Origin: an uncultured Lachnospiraceae bacterium
Lineage (GTDB): Bacteria > Bacillota > Clostridia > Lachnospirales > Lachnospiraceae
NCBI GenBank assembly: GCA_910579735.1
Contig: CAJTUZ010000002.1
Coordinates: 124,001 to 188,000 of the forward strand
Direction of reading: 5' to 3'
Length of the DNA: 64,000 bases
Shown in pieces: positions 15,936-24,693 of this stretch. Each line of letters starts with the position of its first letter. Positions within the stretch are counted from its first letter, which is position 1. The notes beneath the pieces were generated by a model that saw only the letters and a list, made by a program, of their open reading frames with translations, ran no database searches and was not told the origin of the DNA. The translations under genes were made by a program, and so were the position numbers.

Positions 15936-17483
15936 GTGGTCATAAAAATGAATACGGTTTTGAAAATGACGTCAATCACCAAGCGCTTTGAAGGTGTTTT
16001 GGCTAATGATAAAGTAAATCTGACAGTCGGTCATGGAGAGATCCACGGACTGATCGGGGAAAACGGCGCCGGGAAATCCACGCTGATGAATATTTTATAC
16101 GGCCTGGTCCAAAAAGATTCCGGCGAGATCGAGCTGGATGGAAAAAGTGTGGAGATTCCCGATCCCCAGACAGCCATCCGCTGCGGGATCGGTATGGTGC
16201 ATCAGCACTTTATGCTGGTGCCCGGATTTTCCGTGCTGCAGAATATTATTCTGGGCAGCGAACCGGGACGGGCAGGATTTATCGATTATGGAGAGGCAAG
16301 AAAAAGAGTTCTGGAAATTATGGAAAATTATGCACTGAATCTCGATCTGGACCGGAAGGTCATGCATTTGTCCGTAGGGCAGATGCAGGTTGCGGAAATT
16401 CTGAAACTGCTTTACCGCGGCGCAAAGATCATTATTCTGGATGAACCTACGGCAGTGCTTGCGCCGGCGGAGATACAGGATCTGTTCAAGATTTTGGAGC
16501 GTTTGGCCGGACAGGGATGTTCCGTCATTTTTATTACCCATAAACTGCGTGAGGTCATTCAGATCACCACGAATATCACAATCATGCGTAAGGGTGTGGT
16601 GACAGGATATGTCAAAACCGCGGAAACGAATGCGGACGAACTTTCTACGATGATGATCGGGCGGAAAATGAAAGAACAGCTTGAGCGGATCACGATTTCC
16701 GATCCCCGGACGATCTTTGAGGCAGACAATGTCAGCGTACGCGATTCACGCGGGTTTACGGCCGTGAAAGATATTTCTTTTCGTGTGAAAGAAGGAGAAA
16801 TCCTCGGTGTAGCAGGTATCGAGGGAAACGGGCAGGATGAATTGACGGAAGCCTTGATCGGCTTACAGAAAACGGAAAGCGGAAGCCTTATATTAAACGG
16901 GCGTGAAATAAGCGGAATGCCGATCCGAAAGCGGCGGGAGTGCGGTCTTTCCCATATTCCGGCCGACCGTCTGAAACGTGGTGTAGTTGCAAGCTGTTCT
17001 ATCTGGGAAAACCTGATGACCACCCAGTATTACAAACCCGCGTTTTCCCGGATGGGCGTCATGAAGCTTCGAAAATGCGGTGAACAGGCGAGAGAACTGA
17101 TCGACCAGTATGCCATTAAAGTACCGGACGAAAGCTATGCGGTATCCACATTGTCGGGCGGTAATATGCAGAAAGTAGTCATTGCCAGAGAACTGAACAT
17201 TTCCCCCGATTTTCTGATTGCGGCTCAGCCGACCCGGGGTGTGGATATCGGCGCTATTTCTTTTATTTATGACAGACTGATCGAAATGCGCAACAGCGGA
17301 CGGGCAATTCTTCTGATTTCATCGGAACTGGATGAAATATTAAAATTATCTGACCGTATCATCGTTATGTACGAAGGGGAAATTGTCGGGGAATTCAAAA
17401 ATGACGGCAATCTTTCCGAGATCGAGCTCGGACTGTATATGACAGGTTCGAAACGCAGGGAGGTGAAGGAACATGCAGAATAA
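15936..17483 (+). CDS. Nucleoside ABC transporter ATPase with two ABC domains
   Basis: A 515-aa protein with tandem nucleotide-binding domains as in NupA/RbsA. Domain 1 has Walker A GENGAGKST, signature LSVGQ and Walker B ILDEPTAVL. Domain 2 has a degenerate Walker A (GIEGNGQDE), signature LSGGNMQK and a Walker B region AAQPTRGVD. Such asymmetry is normal for the family. It energises uptake by the two permeases that follow, using the BMP receptor encoded at 13699. GTG 15936 lies 8 nt after GAGG. ATG 15948 is an alternative four codons later. It overlaps the next gene by 11 nt. Confidence 0.93.
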   Translation: MVIKMNTVLKMTSITKRFEGVLANDKVNLTVGHGEIHGLIGENGAGKSTLMNILYGLVQKDSGEIELDGKSVEIPDPQTAIRCGIGMVHQHFMLVPGFSVLQNIILGSEPGRAGFIDYGEARKRVLEIMENYALNLDLDRKVMHLSVGQMQVAEILKLLYRGAKIIILDEPTAVLAPAEIQDLFKILERLAGQGCSVIFITHKLREVIQITTNITIMRKGVVTGYVKTAETNADELSTMMIGRKMKEQLERITISDPRTIFEADNVSVRDSRGFTAVKDISFRVKEGEILGVAGIEGNGQDELTEALIGLQKTESGSLILNGREISGMPIRKRRECGLSHIPADRLKRGVVASCSIWENLMTTQYYKPAFSRMGVMKLRKCGEQARELIDQYAIKVPDESYAVSTLSGGNMQKVVIARELNISPDFLIAAQPTRGVDIGAISFIYDRLIEMRNSGRAILLISSELDEILKLSDRIIVMYEGEIVGEFKNDGNLSEIELGLYMTGSKRREVKEHAE

Positions 17484-18567
17484 AGGAATCTTACTCAGGC
17501 AGAACGCAAAAACACTTTTCAGACAGATCCTCATTATTGCGGTTTCTTTGCTGGTGGTATCCATCATTGTTGCGATTGCAGGATTTTCCCCGCAAACGAT
17601 GCTTTCCGGATTGCTGCACGGTGTCACGGGTGATCTGGGCGGCGCCGTCAGATGGAGTATTCCCTTAATATTTACAGGACTTGCGGCAAGTGTGGCTTTT
17701 AAGGCGGAAGTTTTTAATCTGGGAATTGACGGACAGCTTAATATGGGAGCTCTGGCCGGCACATGGGTCGCGCTTAGTCTTTCCGAGCGCGTGCCAAGAG
17801 GCGTAGGGCTGTTTGCCATTATCGCGGCAGGATGTATTGCGGGAATGCTGTTTGCCCTGATTCCGACTCTTTTATATGTCCGCTTTAAAGCGGATCTTGT
17901 CGTAACGACGCTGCTTCTTAATTTTGTTGCGGAGCTTTTGACGGATTATGCGATCCTCGGGCCGCTGCGGCCGGCAGGAACCGCATCCCAGGCGGCGTCT
18001 ACACCCAAATTTGCGGAAAGTTTCTGGTTAAACAAACTGGATTATCTGCCAAGCTCCAATGCGCACACCGGACTTTATATTGCGATTGCGGCCGCCGTTA
18101 TTATCTGGTTTGTCCTCAGGAAAACGGCTACCGGATATGAGATCAAATTGGTGGGAGCCAATCCCGATACGGCAGAGGAAAGCGGGATCAACGTGAAATT
18201 TATCATTATTAAGGCGATGCTGCTCAGCGGTCTGCTTGCAGGGCTGGCCGGCGCAGTGGAAATGACGGGCGTGCTGCATCAGTTCCCCAAACGTTTTAAC
18301 GACGGATTGGGATTTGACGGAATCGTAGTGGCGGTCCTGGCCAACAACAATCCTCTGGGCGTACTGCTTTCAGGTTCCTTTTTCGGGGCCTTGAAAAACG
18401 GAGCCGCCAATTTACAGCGTCTGACGAACATTCCGCGTCCAATGGTAGAGATCATCCAGGCAACGATCATACTGGCGGTTACCGTTAAGTTTTCTTTCAA
18501 ATTACGAAGCCGTATCGGCAGACGGATCAAAAAAGAAAGAGCCGCCGGAAAGGAGACGGAATCATGA
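17473..18567 (+). CDS. Nucleoside ABC transporter permease (BPD_transp_2)
   Basis: A 364-aa integral membrane protein of the branched-chain/nucleoside permease family. It has about eight to ten segments and the conserved block AGLAASVAFKAEVFNLGIDGQLNMGA-like near residues 75-100 (seen as VFNLGIDGQLNMG), plus GANPDTAEESGINV further on. It is NupP/YufP-like. It overlaps the ATPase by 11 nt and the next permease by 4 nt (ATGA), so all three are coupled. It forms half of the nucleoside channel. The C-terminus is basic and cytoplasmic. Confidence 0.92.
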   Translation: MQNKGILLRQNAKTLFRQILIIAVSLLVVSIIVAIAGFSPQTMLSGLLHGVTGDLGGAVRWSIPLIFTGLAASVAFKAEVFNLGIDGQLNMGALAGTWVALSLSERVPRGVGLFAIIAAGCIAGMLFALIPTLLYVRFKADLVVTTLLLNFVAELLTDYAILGPLRPAGTASQAASTPKFAESFWLNKLDYLPSSNAHTGLYIAIAAAVIIWFVLRKTATGYEIKLVGANPDTAEESGINVKFIIIKAMLLSGLLAGLAGAVEMTGVLHQFPKRFNDGLGFDGIVVAVLANNNPLGVLLSGSFFGALKNGAANLQRLTNIPRPMVEIIQATIILAVTVKFSFKLRSRIGRRIKKERAAGKETES

Positions 18568-20144
18568 ATGAAATTTTTAATATCAATATTCTTTCCTCCA
18601 TGCTGCGCATTTCCACTCCCGTAACGCTTGCCGCTATGGGCGGACTGCTTTGTCAGAAAGCGGGGGTGTTTAATATCGCCTTAGATGGCATGATGCTCAT
18701 AGGCGCATTCTTCGGCATTGTCGGCGTTCATTTTTCCGGCGGGAATATTTTGGTCGGATATCTTTTGGCAATGGCCTGTGCCATGCTTGTGAGTCTGCTG
18801 TATGGAACCGTGGGCATCAAATTGAAAGCGAATCTGGTCTATACGGGCCTGGCGATCAACATGCTTTCCCTCGGACTGACCTCGTTTATCTTAAATGCCT
18901 TTTTTGATATGGCAGGGTCGCTTCGTCCTGCGGCCATTCATACCATACCGAAGCTGGTGATTCCGGTAATATGCGATATTCCTGTTCTGGCACAGCTTTT
19001 AAGCGGGCAGGATATTATGGTCTATGTCGCATTCGCACTGGTTCTGGTCATGTGGGTCGTTATATCCAAAACACGATTCGGACTGGCGGTTGCCAGTGTG
19101 GGAGAGCATCCGGATGCCGCCAGAACAAGCGGTATCCATCCGGACAGGATTCAGATGATCACGATTCTGATATCCGGCGCGCTGTGCGGTCTGGCCGGCG
19201 CCCATTTGTCCTGTGATATCGTTTCGGAATTCAGTGAAAATATGGTACAGGGGCGTGGTTTTACCGCGTTTACGGTAGTGGCTTTCGGAAATGCCAATCC
19301 CTTTTTAACCTTCCTGGCATCGTTATTGTTTGGCATTACATCGGCGCTGGGAACAAGGATCGATATTGCCGCGATAGGGATTCCGTCCTCTTTGATCAAT
19401 ACGTTTCCTTATCTGATGTGTATTGCGGCGCTGGTCTGCAGTGCGTCCGTTTCCAAACGGCGTTCACGGCAGCTGTTTCAGCAAAAGGATCAGATCCGCG
19501 CCGTGGTTTTTGATATGGACGGCGTGCTCTGCAAATCCGAGAAAACCTTTATTGCCGCTATACAGCAGGCTTTACGGGAATATGGTGTGGATGCCGGGGA
19601 AGAAGAGTTCCGCGCCATGTCCGGCGCCAGCGACGATCTGTTTATCGGAGCGGTGGCCGAAAAACACGGTACGGCGTATCAGAGCGCTATGAAGGATCGT
19701 GCTTATACCATTTACGGAGAAATGGCGGAAGGAAATGTAGAATCCTTTAAAGGCATGGAGCACGTCATACGCAGACTACGCGAAAAGGGCCTGAAAACAG
19801 CCGTGGCAAGCAGTGCGGACAGAAGAAAAGTAACCATATCCCTGAAAGCTGTCGGCCTGGGAGAGGAATTGTTTGACGCCATTATCAGCGCCGATCAGGT
19901 AAGCGAGGCCAAACCGGCTCCCGATTTATTCATAAAAGCGGCGGAAGTTTTGAATATTACGCCGGAATGCTGTATCGCGCTGGATGATTCACCTCTTGGC
20001 ATCCACGGCGCGAAAGAGGCCGGCATGAAAACGATAGCAGTGCTCACGGACAGACAAAAGGAAGAATTCCAGGAAGAAAAACCGACTTATTACTGCCTGG
20101 TTCCGACCGAATGTTATCGTCTGATCATGAAAAAACGGGCGTAG
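18564..20144 (+). CDS. Nucleoside ABC permease fused to a HAD phosphatase domain
   Basis: A single 526-aa frame carrying two proteins. Residues about 1-305 are the second BPD_transp_2 permease (VFNIALDGMMLIGAFFG, VGEHPDAARTSGI). After the basic segment SKRRSR, residues about 312-526 are a complete HAD domain of the beta-phosphoglucomutase type. That domain has motif I VVFDMDGVL, motif II AVASSADRR, a motif III lysine in EAKPAPD, and motif IV ALDDSPLGIHGAKEAG. Positive-inside residues place the phosphatase in the cytoplasm. No stop or ribosome site separates the parts. A membrane-tethered enzyme acting on ribose-1-phosphate or another product of the phosphorylase is an attractive inference. 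Confidence 0.9.
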   Translation: MNEIFNINILSSMLRISTPVTLAAMGGLLCQKAGVFNIALDGMMLIGAFFGIVGVHFSGGNILVGYLLAMACAMLVSLLYGTVGIKLKANLVYTGLAINMLSLGLTSFILNAFFDMAGSLRPAAIHTIPKLVIPVICDIPVLAQLLSGQDIMVYVAFALVLVMWVVISKTRFGLAVASVGEHPDAARTSGIHPDRIQMITILISGALCGLAGAHLSCDIVSEFSENMVQGRGFTAFTVVAFGNANPFLTFLASLLFGITSALGTRIDIAAIGIPSSLINTFPYLMCIAALVCSASVSKRRSRQLFQQKDQIRAVVFDMDGVLCKSEKTFIAAIQQALREYGVDAGEEEFRAMSGASDDLFIGAVAEKHGTAYQSAMKDRAYTIYGEMAEGNVESFKGMEHVIRRLREKGLKTAVASSADRRKVTISLKAVGLGEELFDAIISADQVSEAKPAPDLFIKAAEVLNITPECCIALDDSPLGIHGAKEAGMKTIAVLTDRQKEEFQEEKPTYYCLVPTECYRLIMKKRA

Positions 20145-20234
20145 GAAGCCAAAATAAAAATCTTCTTTGAGAGTCTGCGGTGTCTTAAAATGCGTTCAGG
20201 GCCTGTCTTTCACAGCGGCAAAAAGTTGGGGGAT

Positions 20235-20271
20235 CCTGGTTTTTACCAGGGTTTCCTATTTTTTTTTTTTT
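20235..20271 (+). terminator. Terminator-like hairpin after the nucleoside operon
   Basis: CCTGGT-TTTT-ACCAGG (20235-20250) is followed after a short gap by 13 T. The short stem and offset T-tract make it a moderate call. The rest of the gap 20145-20234 shows no gene. Confidence 0.55.
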
Positions 20272-20301
20272 GAACATGCATTCTTTTTTATCTGACATAT
20301 C

Positions 20302-20353
20302 ATTACCATACGTTTTGTGTTATACTGTTTTATATGATTTGGTTTTCTTTAAA
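20302..20353 (+). promoter_or_regulatory. Promoter segment of the ICMT-type gene, duplicated elsewhere
   Basis: TATACT at 20321-20326 with TG-n just upstream. No good -35 lies at 17 nt; CTGACA is too far. This 52-nt stretch recurs at 61143-61194 with about six mismatches, where the box is a perfect TATAAT. Conservation of the copy supports a functional promoter or a mobile fragment. Confidence 0.5.
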
Positions 20354-20389
20354 AATCATCAGATCGCAAACGGAATTTGGAGGAGGACA

Positions 20390-20971
20390 ATGGAATTTAA
20401 GCTGATTTCCATAGCGGCCTTAATCGCTTTTTATGGCTGCTATTTTGTAAAAATGTTTCGTCAGAAAAAGAAGGGAATACAGACAGACCAGATCGGAAAG
20501 GACAAAGCCGGTTTTGTGAAATTCGTGGAAGTTACCATGAAGGCGGCTGCTGTTCTTGTTTTCGCGGCGGGACTTGTCAGTATTATCATTGGGACAAGTC
20601 ATGCTCCTGCCGCTGTTCGGGTTCTGGGCGCCGTGATGAGCGCTGCGGGAACCATTGTATTTATTGCTGCAGTACAGACTATGCGTGACAGCTGGCGGGC
20701 GGGAGTTTCCAAAACCGATAAAACGGAGCTTGTAACAAACGGTATTTATCAAATCAGCCGCAACCCTGCCTTTTTAGGATTTGACCTTTTGTATATTGGT
20801 ACATTATTGATGTTTTTTAACTGGGTTTTGTGTATTCTGACCGTTTTTGCCATCATCATGTACCATTTGCAGATTGTCAATGTGGAGGAAGATTTTCTGC
20901 TTGCCGCATTTGGAAATGAGTACCTGCAGTATAAGAAAAAGGTCTGCCGCTATCTTGGCAGAAAACGATAA
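20390..20971 (+). CDS. Isoprenylcysteine carboxyl methyltransferase (ICMT/PEMT)-family membrane protein
   Basis: A 193-aa protein with about five membrane segments and the family signature NGIYQISRNPAFLGF, the SAM-contacting R-N-P motif, followed by VNVEEDFLLAAFGNEYLQY, the conserved C-terminal EE(x)L and Y-x-x-Y-x block. Bacterial members methylate lipids or small membrane substrates, and most are uncharacterised. ATG 20390 follows GGAGGAGG. The in-frame extension to 20270 has no ribosome site. It is followed 51 nt later by a MATE exporter, possibly cotranscribed. Substrate unknown. Confidence 0.85.
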   Translation: MEFKLISIAALIAFYGCYFVKMFRQKKKGIQTDQIGKDKAGFVKFVEVTMKAAAVLVFAAGLVSIIIGTSHAPAAVRVLGAVMSAAGTIVFIAAVQTMRDSWRAGVSKTDKTELVTNGIYQISRNPAFLGFDLLYIGTLLMFFNWVLCILTVFAIIMYHLQIVNVEEDFLLAAFGNEYLQYKKKVCRYLGRKR

Positions 20972-21022
20972 AGCGGGAATTGCGGACCAAAGCGGGATAA
21001 ATACAGACAACGGGAAAATAAA

Positions 21023-22456
21023 ATGGGAAAGAAAGAGAAAAATATTAATAAACTGACACTCGACATGACGAAGGGAAGACCTTCGACGCTGCTGCTTCGC
21101 TTTTCGCTGCCATTGATCCTGGGAAATGTGTTTCAACAGTTTTATACTTTTGCAGACACACTGATCGTCGGACAGAAACTCGGTGTGCATGCTTTGGCGG
21201 CGCTTGGCGCCACGGAATGGCTGAGTTTTCTGATGTTTGGTTTTATGCAGGGACTGACGCAGGGGTTTTCGATTCCGGTATCAAAATACTTCGGGGAAGA
21301 AAATGAAGATCTGGTGCAGAAAAGTGTTTTTCACGCTGTTTTTGCCTCTGTTTTTGCCGCATTCATTTTTATGCTGCTCGGACAGGGGATGATCACGCCG
21401 TTATTAAGCATGCTGAAGACGCCGGATGAATTGTTTGCAATGTCGTCTTTGTATATCCGCATTCTGTACCTGGGTATTCCGGTCGCGGTCGCTTATAATA
21501 TGTCCGCGGCGCTCCTGCGGGCATTCGGGAACAGCAGTGCGCCTCTTTATGCGATGACGATCGCTTCTTTTGGCAATGTGGCGCTTGATCTTTTGTTTGT
21601 TATGGTGTTTGAAATGGGCATTCCGGGTGCGGCGTATGCGACACTGCTTGCACAGGCGGGCGCGGCGCTATATTGTACTGCAGCATTTCTGCGGATGCGG
21701 CAGGCACGCAGAAACAGCGGAACAGACAGGGAGCAGGGAACGCCCGGGGAACATATGACGCACGAAACGGGGCACAGGAATGGGAAAGGCGTTTGTGTGC
21801 GTCTGGATCTGGGGATTTTGGCGGAACAGATGAAACTTGGCATTCCTATGGGATTGCAGAATGTCATTACGGCGGCAGGAGGACTCGTTGTACAGTCCGT
21901 GGTCAACGGTTTCGGCATTTTGTTCCTTGCAGGCTATACGGCGGCCAATAAATTATATGGTCTTTTGGAGATCGCAGCTTCTTCGTACGGGTATGCGATT
22001 TCTACTTATACGGCACAGAATGCAGGCGCGGGAGAAAAAGGCAGGATCCGTACAGGGATCATGTCCGCTCTGGTGATCGGAACAGTGACTGCATACCTGA
22101 TGTCTTTTATGATGTTTGTGTTCGGTAAACCGATACTCGGTCTTTTTATAACCGATGCAAAGGTGGAAACAGAGGCGGCCATCCGCATCGGTTATCAGTT
22201 CCTTTGTATCCTGGCGGTATTTTTTCCGCTGTTATATGCAGTTTATATCGTGCGTTCCTGTATACAGGGTATGGGCAATTCGGTTATGCCGATGCTCTCG
22301 AGCCTGATGCAGGTGGCGATGCGTGTCTTTTGTGCGCTTGTCCTGACGAAAATAGCGGGCTCTTCGGGCGTATTCTGGGGAGAGGTCCTGGCCTGGGCAG
22401 GGGCGCTTACGTTTCTTATCTGTACATTCTTCCGGCAATATCGCCGATTTTCCTGA
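21023..22456 (+). CDS. MATE-family efflux transporter
   Basis: A 477-aa multidrug/oligosaccharide flippase-type exporter with twelve predicted segments in two MatE halves. Landmarks are LPLILGNVFQQFYTFADTLIVG-type segment 1 and, in the second half, IPMGLQNVITAAGGLVVQSVVN. A hydrophilic loop of roughly 25 residues (RRNSGTDREQ onward) divides the halves. It uses Na+ or H+ antiport to expel cationic compounds; the cargo is unknown. ATG 21023 has only a weak purine stretch (GGGAAAA) upstream, which may mean low translation or coupling to the upstream gene. Confidence 0.92.
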   Translation: MGKKEKNINKLTLDMTKGRPSTLLLRFSLPLILGNVFQQFYTFADTLIVGQKLGVHALAALGATEWLSFLMFGFMQGLTQGFSIPVSKYFGEENEDLVQKSVFHAVFASVFAAFIFMLLGQGMITPLLSMLKTPDELFAMSSLYIRILYLGIPVAVAYNMSAALLRAFGNSSAPLYAMTIASFGNVALDLLFVMVFEMGIPGAAYATLLAQAGAALYCTAAFLRMRQARRNSGTDREQGTPGEHMTHETGHRNGKGVCVRLDLGILAEQMKLGIPMGLQNVITAAGGLVVQSVVNGFGILFLAGYTAANKLYGLLEIAASSYGYAISTYTAQNAGAGEKGRIRTGIMSALVIGTVTAYLMSFMMFVFGKPILGLFITDAKVETEAAIRIGYQFLCILAVFFPLLYAVYIVRSCIQGMGNSVMPMLSSLMQVAMRVFCALVLTKIAGSSGVFWGEVLAWAGALTFLICTFFRQYRRFS

Positions 22457-22467
22457 TTTATGGCTTC

Positions 22468-22498
22468 TTATGTTTCGAATCCGGCAACTTATGTTCCG
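22468..22498 (+). promoter_or_regulatory. Direct repeats, candidate LytTR binding sites
   Basis: TTATGTTTCG (22468-22477) and TTATGTTCCG (22489-22498) repeat with a 21-bp period, which puts both on the same DNA face. LytTR proteins bind pairs of direct repeats spaced about two turns. The sites lie about 65 nt ahead of the LytTR gene, so autoregulation is likely. Confidence 0.5.
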
Positions 22499-22562
22499 GT
22501 CTCTTGCGGGGCAGACTAATGTATGTTAAGGTCTGAAAAGAAGAAAGGGGTGTGGCTGCCCG

Positions 22563-23003
22563 GTGAAAATAGAAATTCATGTGGATGAAAATATAGAGGA
22601 TACGCATATTACCGTCTCCTGCAAAAAGCTTACGCCGCAGATCGATAAGCTGCTTGCGATGCTCCGCATCCTGGAAAAGAAACTGACGGTAAGTAAAAAT
22701 GACGAGATCTGTTTTCTGGATCTCTCCAAAGTGGTCTATATTGAATCCGTGGACAGAAAAACGTTTATTTATACGGAGGATGAACTGTATGAGTCGGATT
22801 TTAAGTTGTATGAACTGGAGCAGCAGTTAGGGGCATACGGTTTTTTCAGGGCCAGCAAATCCTGTCTGATACAGCTGCAGTATGTGAAGTCACTCAAAGC
22901 GGATATTAACCGGAGGATAAAAGTGACATTGACAAGCGGGGAGGCGCTTATCGTTTCGAGACAATATGCGGAAGGGTTGAAAAAACGACTTGGCATAGAC
23001 TGA
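22563..23003 (+). CDS. LytTR DNA-binding domain regulator, stand-alone
   Basis: A 146-aa protein with no receiver domain. Residues 1-45 are a short charged N-terminal region and 50-146 a LytTR domain (CFLDLSKVVYIESVDRKTF, RASKSCLIQLQYVKSL, VSRQYAEGLKKRL). This small form is nearly always encoded with a DUF3021 membrane protein that modulates it, as here. It starts with GTG 22563, 12 nt after AAAGGGG. Direct repeats 65 nt upstream are candidate operators. The operon continues with an ABC exporter, suggesting control of export in response to a membrane-acting agent. The inducing signal is unknown. Confidence 0.9.
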   Translation: MKIEIHVDENIEDTHITVSCKKLTPQIDKLLAMLRILEKKLTVSKNDEICFLDLSKVVYIESVDRKTFIYTEDELYESDFKLYELEQQLGAYGFFRASKSCLIQLQYVKSLKADINRRIKVTLTSGEALIVSRQYAEGLKKRLGID

Positions 23004-23021
23004 CGGACAAATACAGGGCAG

Positions 23022-23555
23022 ATGCGTAAATTTAAAGTGTGTGTGAAATGGGATGGCAGAAAGGATGGAAAGGAAGAGATGGAAGACAGAAAGACACCGC
23101 TTAGCTATTTGGGAGATGTTTTTGCAATATATGGGATCAGCATATTGATTCTGAATGTGTTCTGCCTGCTTTTTGGTAGGGAGGCAAAAGGATATTCCGC
23201 GCTATTTGCGCTCGGAGAAGAAGGACTAACCTGTATAACGATGCTGCAGTTTTTTCTGGCGTCGCTTTGTACGGTATTTTTGCGTTTTCTTTTTTTTACG
23301 GATACCGTGATCCGGCAAATGTCCGTGCTTGTAAGGACCGTCTGCATGATAGCGGCAGAGATCGCTGTGATCGCGCTGTTTATTCTCTTATGCGGCTGGT
23401 TTCCCGTGGATGAGTGGCTGCCGTGGGTGATGTTCTTTGTCAGTTTCGGGATCTGCTTTGTGGCTGCGATGATCTGTACTATGATAAACGAGCGCATGAA
23501 GAACCGGAGAATGCAGGAAGCTCTGGAGCGGGCCAAGAAGCGTTCTTCAAAATGA
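23022..23555 (+). CDS. DUF3021 membrane protein, LytTR partner
   Basis: A 177-aa membrane protein with four predicted helices: VFAIYGISILILNVFCLLF, TMLQFFLASLCTVFLRFLFF, MIAAEIAVIALFILLCGWF and a fourth ending at AAMICTMI. The order and the GWFP motif between helices 3 and 4 match DUF3021. The tail is basic and cytoplasmic. These proteins are known only as genetic partners and antagonists of adjacent LytTR regulators. ATG 23022 is 18 nt after the LytTR stop. ATG 23079 is a shorter alternative but its ribosome site is too close. It precedes the ABC ATPase by 21 nt. Confidence 0.82.
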   Translation: MRKFKVCVKWDGRKDGKEEMEDRKTPLSYLGDVFAIYGISILILNVFCLLFGREAKGYSALFALGEEGLTCITMLQFFLASLCTVFLRFLFFTDTVIRQMSVLVRTVCMIAAEIAVIALFILLCGWFPVDEWLPWVMFFVSFGICFVAAMICTMINERMKNRRMQEALERAKKRSSK

Positions 23556-23576
23556 TATAGGATGGGAGGAAAAGGT

Positions 23577-24425
23577 ATGCAGGGCAACATCATATTAAAG
23601 GATGTCGTACAGAAGTTTGGGGAAAAAGAGGTATTAAAAGGCATTTCCCTGACGATACAAAGCGGAGAGATCTTTGGACTTCTTGGTCCATCGGGCGCCG
23701 GTAAAACGACAATTATTAAAATCATTACAGGACAGCTGCGGCCGACGGGAGGCAGTGCGGTAACTGCCGGAAGGGAGGCTTCGCAGATAAACGGCCGGAT
23801 GTACAAACGGATGGGCATGATGCTTGACAGTTACGGATTATACGGGCGTTTGTCCTGCTATGACAATTTGAAGCTGTTTGCAAAGATATATGAGGTTCCG
23901 CTTAGGCGGATCGATGAAGTGCTGCAAAAAGTCGGTTTGTCGGATGCCAGGAAATGTCCGGTGGAAAAACTGTCAAAAGGAATGCGCGGAAGGCTTGTGC
24001 TTGCCAGAGCAGTCATGAACGAACCGGAGATCCTGTTTCTGGATGAACCGACGAGCGGTCTTGATCCGGCAACGACAAACCAGATCCACAAACTGATCCT
24101 GGAGGAACAGGCGAAAGGAACGACCATATTTTTAACGACGCACAACATGGCGGAAGCAGAGAAGCTCTGTCATCATGTGGCGCTCCTGCATGAGGGAACG
24201 ATCGTGGAATACGGAGAACCGAAAGAAATATGCCGAAAGTATAATCACCAGAACAAACTGCAGATCCGCTTATACGACGGAACCTGTATGGAAATCAAAA
24301 ACGGCAGGGAAGCGGCGGAGAGCGTCAGGGAATATCTGGAATCCGGAAGCATTGAAACGATCCATTCCACGGAACCGAATCTGGAGAGCGTTTTCATGGA
24401 GCTGACGGGAAAGAGTCTGGTTTGA
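23577..24425 (+). CDS. ABC-2 type exporter ATPase
   Basis: A 282-aa single-domain ATPase: Walker A GPSGAGKTT, signature LSKGMRGRL, Walker B ILFLDEPTSGLDP and H-loop TTHNM. The C-terminal extension from about residue 215 is usual for ABC-2 exporters (CcmA type). ATG 23577 follows GGGAGGAAAGG. The in-frame ATG at 23562 overlaps that site. The permease partner is encoded at 24694, but 268 nt with a long foldback element intervene. It belongs to the LytTR/DUF3021 operon. Confidence 0.93.
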   Translation: MQGNIILKDVVQKFGEKEVLKGISLTIQSGEIFGLLGPSGAGKTTIIKIITGQLRPTGGSAVTAGREASQINGRMYKRMGMMLDSYGLYGRLSCYDNLKLFAKIYEVPLRRIDEVLQKVGLSDARKCPVEKLSKGMRGRLVLARAVMNEPEILFLDEPTSGLDPATTNQIHKLILEEQAKGTTIFLTTHNMAEAEKLCHHVALLHEGTIVEYGEPKEICRKYNHQNKLQIRLYDGTCMEIKNGREAAESVREYLESGSIETIHSTEPNLESVFMELTGKSLV

Positions 24426-24459
24426 TGGCCGTGTAACTTTGACATAGAGGCACAATAGA

Positions 24460-24657
24460 GGCGATTACGAACCCCTGAGGCAGGCGGGCGGCGGAAAAAG
24501 TTTCTGCTTTGAGGCGCGCTCTCGCTCCGTTAACAACGCAGCGGTACTAAGTTCGAACTGCAAAAATGCAGCTCTCACTAAGTGCCGGCGTTGTTAAAGG
24601 GCCCTGCAGCAGAAGCCTTTTTCCGCCGCCCGCCTGCCTCAGGGGTTCGTAATCGCC
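24460..24657. repeat. Foldback element A, 41-bp perfect inverted repeat
   Basis: Arms 24460-24500 and 24617-24657 are perfectly complementary over 41 bp, GC-rich (GGCGATTACGAACC start). A further 7-bp stem (24501-24507 with 24609-24615) follows inside. Inner stems are GTTAACAACGC (24529-24539) with GCGTTGTTAA (24588-24597) and CTGCA-AAAA-TGCAG. A core at 24508-24530 (TTTGAGGCGCGCTCTCGCTC) recurs in element B at 37871-37894. There is no T-tract, so it is not an ordinary terminator. It sits between the ATPase and permease genes of an ABC exporter. Confidence 0.9.
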
Positions 24658-24693
24658 GGGACGTGCATCGTAGAAAGAGAGGATATTAAGAAA

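Noticed and set aside
24460..24657. Element A as an intrinsic terminator
   Set aside because: Arms far exceed terminator size and no T-run follows the right arm.
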